This document shows positions 55,750-64,000 of a stretch of 64,000 nt of DNA, piece by piece (the stretch's first letter is position 1; each line of letters opens with the position of its first letter). Source of the DNA: Cristatella mucedo (Eukaryota; Bryozoa; Phylactolaemata; Cristatellidae); the NCBI GenBank assembly GCA_009760855.2, contig WPIO01000044.1, positions 1,745,393-1,809,392 of the forward strand, read 5' to 3'. A model generated the notes under the pieces. That model ran no database searches. It saw only the letters and a program-made list of their open reading frames with translations, and had not been told where the DNA came from. A program made the position numbers and the translations under genes.

Positions 55750-58386
55750 GTCCAATGCCTACTGTCATTTATGTCATATCTCCTAAAATGATGATCCGAT
55801 ATCCTTACAACTTTGGAATGCATGATTGATTGTAGTAACATAATCATTCCAGCATTCTCGTATGCATATTGGACCTCAGTAGATAGACTTGTTTTGGTCA
55901 AAACTGGCTGTGTTTGTCGTGCTAAGCCTTTGTCATCCTTTCACTCACAGTTGTACATGGTACCCGGTAAATTGTACAACTTGGTCGATACTGGGCCGAT
56001 CTGTGTGAAACTTGGAATATAGGTGGAGCTCACCTGTCTCGACACTCACCCCTGTGCATCTATGCATGATGGGTGTGTATGCATATAATGTGCCTGTGAC
56101 TAAGTGTCCGTGGGCTGTGTTCGTGATGACAGTCAATAGTTAAGGATGTCAAATTTTTCTTAGTTTTTCGTGGGTGGATAGTCTCCAGTCGAGTGTCTTG
56201 CATTTTTTGAGCGGTTTGCCATATTTCTACAATGACGTTTTTATAATCAAAAAAATTTGGAGCTGCCTTTTACCAGCAGTGCTATACGTGACCTTGGACT
56301 TTTGAAGGTCACAAGAAGGTCAAAACAGCAGCTGTAGTACATTAAACGATAGCTAATGCTACCAGTGTTCTTCGTGCCAATTTTCATGCCATTCAGTTTA
56401 CTGGTCTTCGTACAATATTTTATAAATCTGCTTTTGGAGGGACAACTCCCCCTATTGGCGGCCATTTTGGGGGATAACTCCTACTACTGGCCGACTTGCC
56501 CTCTTATTTCTTCTGCATCCTAGTTCTCCCGCCCTGACAAATTTTTTTCTATCTCACTTTCTTCATTTGTTTTCTGTCTTTCCTTACTATTACAAATCTG
56601 CTTTCTGAAGCCAGGGCAGTAGGGTTGGCATTCATAACAGACTCCCGGTCAGTGCAGAGAGAATGCTGCTGCTGTTAGCAGTATCTTCTACCCTGCTGCT
56701 GTTGTCGTCGCAGTACGAGTGTGGCATTGGCATTGTGAGGGCATTGGCAGTGTGCTGGTGCCTGCCCTCACGCTCTGTGTTGTATGTCTTTGTCTATTAC
56801 TGTGGTAGTCCTATCTCTTGGACACTCTATCGGCATAATATGTTAGTCACGAAGGCAAATGCATTCGAACGCTTGCCGAGAGCACAGTATGACGAACCTA
56901 GCCACAGGATACAATTTTACTCATAAAAAAATTGCGAAGCCTAATGGCGAATCCGGCGTCGAGACTAGTGGTTTCACACCGACCCCGGCAGTTAAAAAAG
57001 ATTTCCATTATTTATCTGTTTCTATCCACGCGGCACGTGCGAGTCATAGTTGAAATTAAAAAATGCAATCGTGCATTGAATTACGAAATGATGATTAGTG
57101 GTGTTTTATCTTAATTATTTGATTAGCATGTATGTGCCCGCGGAAAATCGCCATTACATGATCTGCAATTTGAAAGTTGAACATCTTGCTTATAAGCATA
57201 TAGATGAGAAAAATAAGCTGCAATGACTCGCCAGCTGGCAGACCATCGCTAAGACTCCCTGTCCCTTTTTCTAACGTATACAACGTAGAGCTAATCATGC
57301 TCAAAGAGCATGAGCAGATAATGTCCAAAACTCGGGAGTACTCATTCCTATTCGAATATCGAATGAGGCCGGCATTGACAACCCACACACATAAACTTCC
57401 CTTAAGGTTGCAAGCATATTAAATTAAATTAGCAGTAAAGCTCGCAAAAAACCTTTCGCAGTATAATTTCACGAGTAGACGCCATTGTACAAACGAATGT
57501 TCTGAACAACGGTACATGTAAGACCGTGCCCTGAAAAAGATCGTTACTAAGGAGTGACGTAAGCACCTATAACCCATTTACATTAGATCTTAATTCAGCA
57601 ATCTGAATATAGCATTTAATGAGTAGCTTACTGTCTCAGACTTACATCCTAGATCTCAGCAATAAGACCGACGATAAATTCACCTCAGAGTTCGAACCAG
57701 CCGAGTGACTTAGGCAAAGACATTACTCGCCTAAATCATCTAACCGGAGGAGGCTAAGTCCACCCGCCAAAAAATAGCATGTAAAGATAGTTCCAACGAA
57801 AATTCGATATAAAATTCAATTTGAATCTTGCTGACCGCGCACGAGTACACATAGCTGCAAAAAGACTCGTCTAGCGGCAGATCATCAGTAAGGCTTACGG
57901 CAATCTGTGCTAAAGACAGATCTCCGGAACGTTTACGTTAGTAATTGAATAACGGGCTGCACAAAGGCCTGAGAGAGCATATTGTAGCTACAATGTGATT
58001 GAATAAATTATCTCATATTTTTACTTGACGTGCCTCTCATCGTAGCTGTACTGTTCTAGTAGTACGACAAAGATCACAAAGACACATGATTAGCAAGACG
58101 ACCTCGGTTATGTTTACGAGATGGACTCAGTCAAGCACTCACTCACGCATACACTAAGACTCGAATCCAAAAAATCTATGTAGTTTGATTACAAATGCAA
58201 TCGGTGTGGCATTATTTCTCGAGGAGAAAGTATTGAAACCTGCAAGAACGCTCAGTCTACGGTCTACCGGTAGGACAGTCTACGGCTTAGTCTTAGCACA
58301 GTTATATGGTTATGCGTATATACATATATATATATTATTTGTTTAAAAATTAATAGCTAATGTTGTTTAATGTTTCCCCTTCTACA
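55750..58386. other. no supported feature
   Basis: A frame at 56663-56926 begins with a leucine-rich, signal-like segment but has no splice or family support. Segments near 57215 and 57858 are weakly similar to each other (CTGCAA, GACTCG, GGCAGA spacing). Confidence 0.45.
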
Positions 58387-59350
58387 ACTGCACAAAGACT
58401 AAGTGCTGTTTTGCAGGAGCATAATCTGTAGTCCACTCAGAGCCTGAGCGGCTTTCGGTACGCCTGCGGTAGACGAAAGACTAAACCTTAGGAAACAAAG
58501 GAAAAGTGAGAAGCATAGCTAAGTAAGGAAGGCAGTCAAGGAAATGAGTAGCATTGAAGTAGTAGCTCGGAATGGATAGAAATAATGTTCCTCAGTCAGC
58601 AGCAGGAGATAAGATCTCATTGCGAAAGAATTGTGGCAGTCAGTTTCGTAGTCCAGGACATGCAGGGCAAAGGTTTTTGTCGCCAACTGTCTTACTAACG
58701 TTGGAATGGAACTGCTGATGTTTTGTTCACGCGGCTGCTGAAGGCCGGCTGAAAGGTTCAGGAGGCTGGCACTGGTGCACTAGTTCAGCTGGGTATGAAG
58801 GTGCTAAGCTATGTCGGGCCTTGTGGGTCAGCGGCAGAGAACTTTACCCTTGATCCGTCGATCGACGGGCAGACATCGAAGCTCCTACAGCAGAGAAGAC
58901 GCGCGGTCTAACCTATGGGATTAGTTAGCTAGCCTTGCAGCCATATTCGTCACAAGCTACATTGGCAAAGTGAATTTTTTGGTAGTCTAGCCACAATGGA
59001 ATAGCAATCATCTAGCCGAGACCGAACCAGAGAGCTAGTTAAATTTATTGGAATTCACTTTGACAAGACTACCGAATCTTAAATAGCGATCGGACGTGAT
59101 TGTTAGCAGTGGAGGCAGTCTTCTTAATTTAGCTTTCAAAATTGTGGTAGGTGTAATAGAACGACACTTATATTTCCAGCACTTTTGCGACAGTTGCACA
59201 CCAGCATCACCTATTAGAGTAGCAGTAGCTTTTAGTACAGCCACGAGCTTCGGATGTCCTACGAATGGCAGTTCAGTTTCTAGCTCGTTAAGCTTAAGAA
59301 AATTTACTAGTAGGTCAGCTGACACTCTGGTCCGCATTGAAATTCAACAA
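58387..59350 (-). mobile_element. LINE-B copy, heavily decayed
   Basis: On the minus strand NFLKLNELETELPFVGHP and TATLIGDAGVQLS match the middle of the LINE-B reverse transcriptase. The 3' part has GCTGAAAGCC-type remnants of the C-terminus and the CTTTGTG tail. Stops and indels are many; this is among the oldest copies. Confidence 0.75.
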
Positions 59351-59710
59351 GGAAATTTCCCGTGATATTTTTAGGGGTGTAGGTTTTTCCCGTTGTATTT
59401 TACTAGTCATGCACTTGGCAAGTTTATTGGGGGGGGGGGGGCCGGTGCCTGGGTCAGAAGTGTAGGGCCAAGGGGATAACTCCTAAGGCCCTGTCCGCGT
59501 CTCGTGATTCGACGTTTCGGGAGGTAGCTTTCAACTGACTGGCTGCATATCTAGAGCACTTTTTCCCCGCTGTGAGGAATTTCCCTATCTATTTTGGGCT
59601 AACGCTTAACGACGAACGGATCCGTGGGACCAAGTCAGTGACATTATTGCGATGTGAGCGGCTGGGGCTCCCAGCCTCTGTATGCACTCTACTTAGACCG
59701 CGTAGCTGCT
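59351..59710 (+). promoter_or_regulatory. putative CpG-rich promoter/5' UTR
   Basis: GC- and CpG-rich sequence starts near 59430 with a run of 12 G and continues (GTCCGCGTCTCGTGATTCGACG) to the ATG at 59711. No TATA box is evident. It is the only such region immediately upstream of a credible first exon on the plus strand. Confidence 0.35.
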
Positions 59711-59792
59711 ATGGATGAACCCGGCGGCTACTCTCAGCCGGGCTTCTCGCTGACGGATGAGAAAATATCGCTGATTCACCAACGTCTGTCAG
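59711..59792 (+). CDS. first coding exon of an unrecognised gene
   Basis: An ATG in good context (GCTGCTATGGATG) opens 27 codons plus one base, ending at a TCAG|GTAATT donor. The protein starts MDEPGGYSQPGFSLTDEKIS and continues LIHQRLS, a flexible N-terminus running into an amphipathic helix. The CpG-rich surroundings support a transcription start. The phase-1 end joins cleanly to the exon at 61133, giving RLS-Ala-VGNYNHQ. I do not recognise the family. Confidence 0.5.
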
Positions 59793-59837
59793 GTAATTAA
59801 GCCCTCAGACCGGCTGCCTAGCCGCTACACGGGGACG

Positions 59838-59870
59838 AGCCGGGAGGGGGTGGGGTGGGGGGGGGGCACA
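59838..59870 (+). other. G-quadruplex-type motif
   Basis: Four G tracts separated by single bases (GGGAGGGGGTGGGG, T, then ten G) about 45 bp downstream of the first-exon donor of the gene starting at 59711. This matches the G3+N1-7 pattern on the coding strand, so both DNA and nascent RNA could fold. Confidence 0.75.
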
Positions 59871-60036
59871 AGTGGTTGCTTCCTGTAGTCTTCCGGGCTC
59901 GATCGCTCCTTTTTTGTCGATGAGGCGTGATTGCTTTTAGCGCTGGGCTCCTCTTGCCGTTTCAAAGAGAAGCGGCTTTCGCGGCACCTCACGCATTGTT
60001 TAGCTCAATTACCTGCCGCGAGCTTTCGGGGAGTCT

Positions 60037-60082
60037 ACCAGCCGCCTCAGATCTCAGCATAGCTGGTTCTGAGGCGGCTGGT
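60037..60082. repeat. GC-rich perfect hairpin
   Basis: ACCAGCCGCCTCAGA and its exact reverse complement TCTGAGGCGGCTGGT are separated by 16 bases. It lies in the putative first intron of the 59.7-kb gene. Confidence 0.85.
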
Positions 60083-61132
60083 TTGGCTCAAGTCAGCCAT
60101 ACCAGCTGCTGGCCGACGTTTCGGCTCCTCCGCACGCACGGTCGTTGGCCTCATGCCTCTGACATAGAGGCACAGTAAGACAGTCATAGCAAGGCTTAGG
60201 CCAAACTGTCAAACCGTGAACTAATGACTGGTCTGTTCCATTCACCTCCATCTCGAACCAGTGAATATGTCTTGTTTGTCGCCGTTAACTTTGTCTACTT
60301 ACCAGCTCATGATTCGGTGCACGTTCGTAACCAGGGGTCCTATTAACCGGTGGTCCAGAGTGCCTTTTTATGTGCTTTTGAATGGTGGCCTAAGCATGAT
60401 ACATGTATGCACATACATGGTTGTCTAACATGATACCCTGCATCTGGCTAACCGTATGATAAAGATTCTCTTGCAGCAAGTTGTAGATAGATATGTATAA
60501 ATGCAGGGCCTGGATAGAGATGTAGACTTCTTAGGTTGCTCTACAAGTGCTAAGCATGCCTATTATTGCTGTCATTATTTTTATTATTGTTATTATCATA
60601 ATCATCAGAGGCAGCTAGTCGTAAGAATTTGGAAGGCATTTCCTGCTGCTGTCCATCTAGGGAGGCGGTAGAGGCTAAGTTTCCGTTGTCCACCCTTCTA
60701 TAATAATTCAATGCCTTAAGCCGATGCACACAGGATTTCAGTCAAACTCCTCCCCTTGCCTTTCAAGTCTCCTGGTATCTACAAACCGCCTTAAATAAAG
60801 ATTGCTCATTTCATAGGGATTGTTATGGAATATGCAATGAACGGACTTAGCTGCTTTATCGACTGAATGACAGACTTGATGCTGCTGATCGGCTGGCTAC
60901 TACCAGATAAACGATGCTGCCAGCAGGAATCACTTAAAGAATAGCTGCTTCGATGTTTTATGCCACTCCTCTTGAGCTGTATGACCACGAGATCTTCTTA
61001 AGATACATGCTGGCTATGAAAATGGCTGCAGGTACATGAGCTGGTCGTTTGTCTTAAGAGGCAAGTGGACATGTGGCAGTAATGGGTTTGACAAAAAATA
61101 TAAGAAACTATTGCTGGTTAGCTACATTGCAG
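60083..61132. other. putative intron, nothing else seen
   Basis: GC-rich up to about 60180, then ordinary AT-rich DNA. Confidence 0.45.
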
Positions 61133-61200
61133 CAGTAGGCAACTACAACCATCAGCTACAAGACGTGGCTGATTGGCTAGATGATTATGAAGTCAAACCT
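61133..61200 (+). CDS. putative second exon of the 59.7-kb gene
   Basis: Acceptor TGGTTAGCTACATTGCAG and donor CCT|GTAGGT enclose 2 + 66 nt coding VGNYNHQLQDVADWLDDYEV and KP, starting in phase 1 as the exon at 59711 requires and ending in phase 0. The DVADWL segment resembles the first helix of a SAM-like helical domain, but 22 residues cannot prove it. It could instead follow CABIT exon f, which also ends in phase 1 (GAREM proteins end in a SAM domain). The intervening promoter-like region and ATG make the first reading more likely. Confidence 0.4.
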
Positions 61201-61904
61201 GTAGGTATATGCTATCCAAAAACCCGGTCAAAGGCAGCTCTTAGCAGCAAGTGGCATTTATTTAAAGGCCCGGGTTATCGTTATCGTAATATAATAATTA
61301 TAATAACAATAATTTATCATTCTAATGTTCTGTAAGTGAGCGAATTTTTTCGGAATGCTTGCACAGCTAATGCAATTTATCTACCTCACCTGAAGAACAG
61401 GCACAATAGCAGGTGGTGATTAAAACAGTAGGTGCTTAGATCATATTTGTCTGTCATCTATCCTCGGGAGACTTACTATGGCCAAGAATTACCGGTCGAA
61501 CATACTGAATACACATATATAGCAAATTTAAAGGATTAATATTCGCGCAGTTCTGTTACGAGATAGGCTTGGAAGTCTTCAGCCCTTTGCTGAGATGGCT
61601 GCCGTGGAAGAGGAGGCGGCCTCATCAGTTCAATAGTTGTAGGGCAGCGTGCCTCCATGGCTACCTGTAAAGCATCGAAACCTCCTGCCATCCGATCCTG
61701 GCAGCTCTAGTGGGCTGCCAGACTTTCGGTTGGGCTAAAGGGTCTGTAGCAAGCCACTTTCATGTCGGTCGATTTCCATGAGGGATAATATGGACTAGTG
61801 ATGGATACCAAAAACTATTTCGAAGCAAACAGGGCAATTGCTGTTCCCCTTCCAGAAGCTCACGGTACAAATGCTGCAGCTACACGTATAGGTGCTAGCG
61901 CATT
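61201..61904. other. no supported feature
   Basis: Mixed DNA; no further exon of the 59.7-kb gene identified. Confidence 0.45.
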
Positions 61905-62034
61905 TTCCACGACACGTAAGATGCATACCGAAAGCCGCTTAGGCTGTGAGTGGGCTATTCAAAACTCTCCTGCATAACACCCACATAGTATCTATGGCTT
62001 CGTGGAGTTACAGATGGAAATACATTACATTACA
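61905..62034 (+). mobile_element. LINE-B tail fragment
   Basis: Matches the LINE-B 3' end from GATGCATACCGAAAGCCGC to GGAAATACATTACATTACA. Confidence 0.85.
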
Positions 62035-62101
62035 CTAAGCCTCTCCTCGTTCGACTCACTTAGTTCCCTTTAAATTACTTCATCGGTGACATTCGTGTTC
62101 G

Positions 62102-62287
62102 AATGGCTGCTAACTTCCCGAAGATTAGTGTTGATAAGATAAACCTAATAGAGTTAAGTCTTGTCACCCGAACACTGAAATACATATCCCTCAAAATAGG
62201 TCGAGCTAACACCACTGAAGGGACATCCGCTCACAATCTAGGCATGCTATTCTAAAACAATTTGGGATTATATGGTAACATATCCTC
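62102..62287 (+). pseudogene. diverged LINE-A-like reverse transcriptase fragment
   Basis: Reads MAANFPKISVDKINLIELS, SLKIGRANTTEGTSAHNLGM and YGNISSTA, aligning with MAANFLKLNDDKTNLLVMG and the following LINE-A residues. The divergence is much greater than among the other LINE-A copies, so it is an older insertion or a sister family. It ends directly at a SINE-B head. Confidence 0.7.
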
Positions 62288-62292
62288 TACTG

Positions 62293-62415
62293 CTTAAGGT
62301 GCTCGCCCCGACCAAGGTCTGGCTGAGTCGTGGGCTCGAGCCACGAGGCATATATGAAGTGCCTGAATAGAGATTTAAGTTCTCTTGGGGCGCTATATTA
62401 ATGAATTATATTTTT
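62293..62415 (+). mobile_element. SINE-B copy
   Basis: Plus strand: GCTTAAGGTGCTCGCCCCG, CGTGGGCTCGAGCCACGAGG (B box), then ATGAAGTGCCTGAATAGAG and TTCTCTTGGGGCGCTATATT, the tail shared with LINE-A. Confidence 0.75.
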
Positions 62416-62504
62416 TTATTTACTGACCATTTCCATTACTGGCTGAGCCACTGTATCAGCACCAAATAAGGATTCGCCAGCAAGTACTTCAGAGGCTTGG
62501 TAGT

Positions 62505-62720
62505 GTGTTTAGCCTCGTTATCTCTATGCCAAATCCATCAACCCCCAAGCAGAGCAATTTAGCTTTGAAATCCAACTTTTTTTTACGAATAAATAACTTG
62601 AGTAAAGTACTTTTTGACGAATCCTGTGGGGTGCTGGGGCACTGGCCCAGCCAGTTGCCTTATTTGAACCCCATAGAACGACTGTGATGCAATATCAACA
62701 GGCGGCTGAGGTATATGCTC
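62505..62720 (+). pseudogene. Tc1/mariner transposase remnant
   Basis: Reads GHWPSQLPYLNPIERL, a stop, then CNINRRLRYM. WP-(S/A)-Q-(S)-(P)-D-L-NPIE-x-LW is the signature around the second catalytic Asp of Tc1/mariner transposases; here that Asp is Tyr. The N-terminal part is unreadable, so only a fossil of the catalytic domain remains. Confidence 0.5.
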
Positions 62721-63128
62721 GGCTCATACCAGAGGACAGTGATCCTTTCAGTAAACTCAGGCACTGTCAATGTGCTGCAGCAGAAGAGACAACAGAGTCA
62801 CCTGTGGCCTCTAAGCCTGGCCAGCCAAGGCAGGCCATAAAGAATTCTGGTAGGCCAGTGTAACACTAAATGCATTCATATCAACAGAATATGTGTTTTT
62901 TTGGCTGTCAATAAATATTTTTACATGCTGTGCATAACTTTAGTATGTGTGGCATATTAGAAAACCCTCTTATTACCCAAACGAATTTACAGCTTATGGT
63001 GGCCATATTGAGTTCATTCTGAGGATTTTTTTAATGCTTGGTGTTTGTTATTGGGCACTGCTTTATGGTGATACCAAAGCCACGGCATACCAATCATTTT
63101 TGTGCAGCTACACCATCTTGCTGACTTA
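62721..63128. other. no supported feature
   Basis: May include the decayed 3' part of the transposon. A poly(A)-type AATAAA at 62911 is not tied to a gene. Confidence 0.4.
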
Positions 63129-63300
63129 TGGTGAGCCGCCATAGCTCACTAAGTAAGGTGGTTGCTTGTCCTGACCGAGGTTGTGGGTTTGAATTCTTCG
63201 GTGGGCGATCCTTTATTGCTGCTGTGGGGATAGCAGTAAAGGCTCTTCTGTCGCTATACCAAAAAGGCTGTTAAATCAGCTAGTAATTTTATTTTTGATA
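63129..63300 (+). mobile_element. SINE-A copy
   Basis: Plus strand: TGGTGAGCCGCCATAGCTC start, B box GTGGGTTTGAATTC, GGGCGATCCTTTATTGCTGC, then GCTCTTCTGTCGCTATACC and AAAAAGGCTGTTAAATCAGC. It shares its start and end with the copy at 39.7 kb, which defines the element as about 170 bp. Confidence 0.8.
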
Positions 63301-64000
63301 ATGCAGAGTGCCTTCACCAAATAGACATGCTATTTATATAAAACACTCGATGCACAATACTTGCTAAGGGTTTGATCATACATACTCACATACTTTTTCC
63401 ATGTGCTATACCTGCTATCAGTTAGCACGACAAAGGGCCATCCACAAGTTTTACAAGTTGGCAGACAGGGTGTTAACATGAATTATTCACAGATTCAAAA
63501 GAGACCCCTAGTAGCAAGTCGCAAGAGCCACCGATGGGTCTAATTTCAGCTGCATTTGTTTTGATAATAAGTAAGCTCGTGAGCCAGGTGCACATAATCT
63601 GATTTATGTATACTTCAATCTGCATAGAAGTGCTAGAGCTGTTGAGTGGTACGCAGTACCGATAGTGACTTTAGCTATGGGATACAGTTACTTGCTATTA
63701 GGTGCTAGCAGCCCCTATTTGGACTGTCGGATGTTCCAACTGATTCCACCATTTTTTTTTTAACTGGAGCCATATTTGAGGTCAGCGATTAGTTTAACAT
63801 TGAGTATATATCGACTGCTTAGGAAAGCATTCGTAATCCCTGCGAGGCGAGTTCTGGAGTTCACCGGAGGCCTATTTTCTGATGGTCTTTAGTCTAGTTG
63901 GCACATTGCCCCGATGGCCAATAGACGTGTGCCCATCGCCGGAAATACTGCTTCCGATGTACCGCAGGATGCAGACGTTTTATAGAACTGGTTTCAGCAT
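63301..64000. other. no supported feature
   Basis: AT-rich to mixed DNA up to the window edge. Confidence 0.5.

Noticed and set aside
56663-56926. Secreted protein with a leucine-rich signal peptide
   Set aside because: CTG-repeat-like leucine run, no splice context, no domain; the composition explains the resemblance.
61133-61200. Seventh exon of the CABIT gene (start of a SAM domain)
   Set aside because: Phase would allow it, but a CpG-rich start with ATG at 59711 lies between, and 22 residues do not establish a SAM domain. Kept as an alternative in the feature note.

Overview
This is animal nuclear DNA, most likely from an invertebrate. The signs are split genes with GT-AG introns of several kilobases, no operons, dense decayed non-LTR retrotransposons of the CR1/L2 group with (ATT)n or (CATTA)n tails, tRNA-headed SINEs, LTR and DNA-transposon remnants, and long (CA)n, (TC)n and (TA)n arrays. 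Nothing in the window fixes the phylum.

Genes. Three host genes can be argued from short exons with correct splice signals and matching phases. (1) On the minus strand at 4.68-5.70 kb there is a CpG-rich first exon and an exon coding the first half of an HMG box; the gene runs off the left edge. (2) On the plus strand a gene of at least 26 kb has exons at 25722-25900, 36531-36657, 42748-42930, 44296-44532, 46760-47013 and 51744-52005. The first four together read as a CABIT domain of the GAREM/Serrano kind. The next two add a Tyr/Ser-rich and a proline-rich, coiled-coil-like segment. This family holds signalling adaptors. (3) On the plus strand at 59711 a new gene starts in a CpG-rich segment, with a likely second exon at 61133-61200; I do not recognise the product.

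Mobile DNA. Two LINE families make up most of the recognisable sequence. LINE-A ends in a GCGCC hairpin followed by (ATT)n. Its main copies are 11.25-14.6 kb (minus, with endonuclease), 20.74-22.33 kb (minus) and 45.5-46.7 kb (plus), and there are several tail-only copies. LINE-B ends in (CATTA)n. Its main copies are 18.86-20.17 kb (minus), 20.16-23.34 kb (plus, interrupted by LINE-A), 37.1-38.3 kb (plus) and 58.4-59.35 kb (minus). They are nested in both directions: LINE-A sits in LINE-B at 20737-22330 with a 6-bp target duplication, and LINE-B sits in a LINE-A tail at 2735-3009. Two tRNA-headed SINE families occur: SINE-A (five copies) and SINE-B (four copies). SINE-B carries the same 3' hairpin tail as LINE-A, so it probably uses LINE-A machinery.

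Other elements are an LTR-gag-LTR remnant at 32.9-34.3 kb with related LTR and gag pieces at 10.1, 30.1 and 31.4 kb; a Gypsy-type integrase remnant split by a foldback-like element at 15.2-16.3 kb; a 620-bp MITE at 17.76-18.38 kb; fragments of an R2/NeSL-type LINE and of a Tc1/mariner transposase; and an unclassified 350-bp repeat present twice (50.86 and 55.40 kb).

Layout. 0-11 kb: HMG-box gene, microsatellites and repeat debris. 11-25 kb: LINE-dominated block. 25.7-52 kb: CABIT gene whose introns hold many of the repeats. 52-59.4 kb: mostly unassigned. 59.4-64 kb: start of the third gene plus repeat debris. Long stretches are ordinary AT-rich DNA in which I see nothing supportable.
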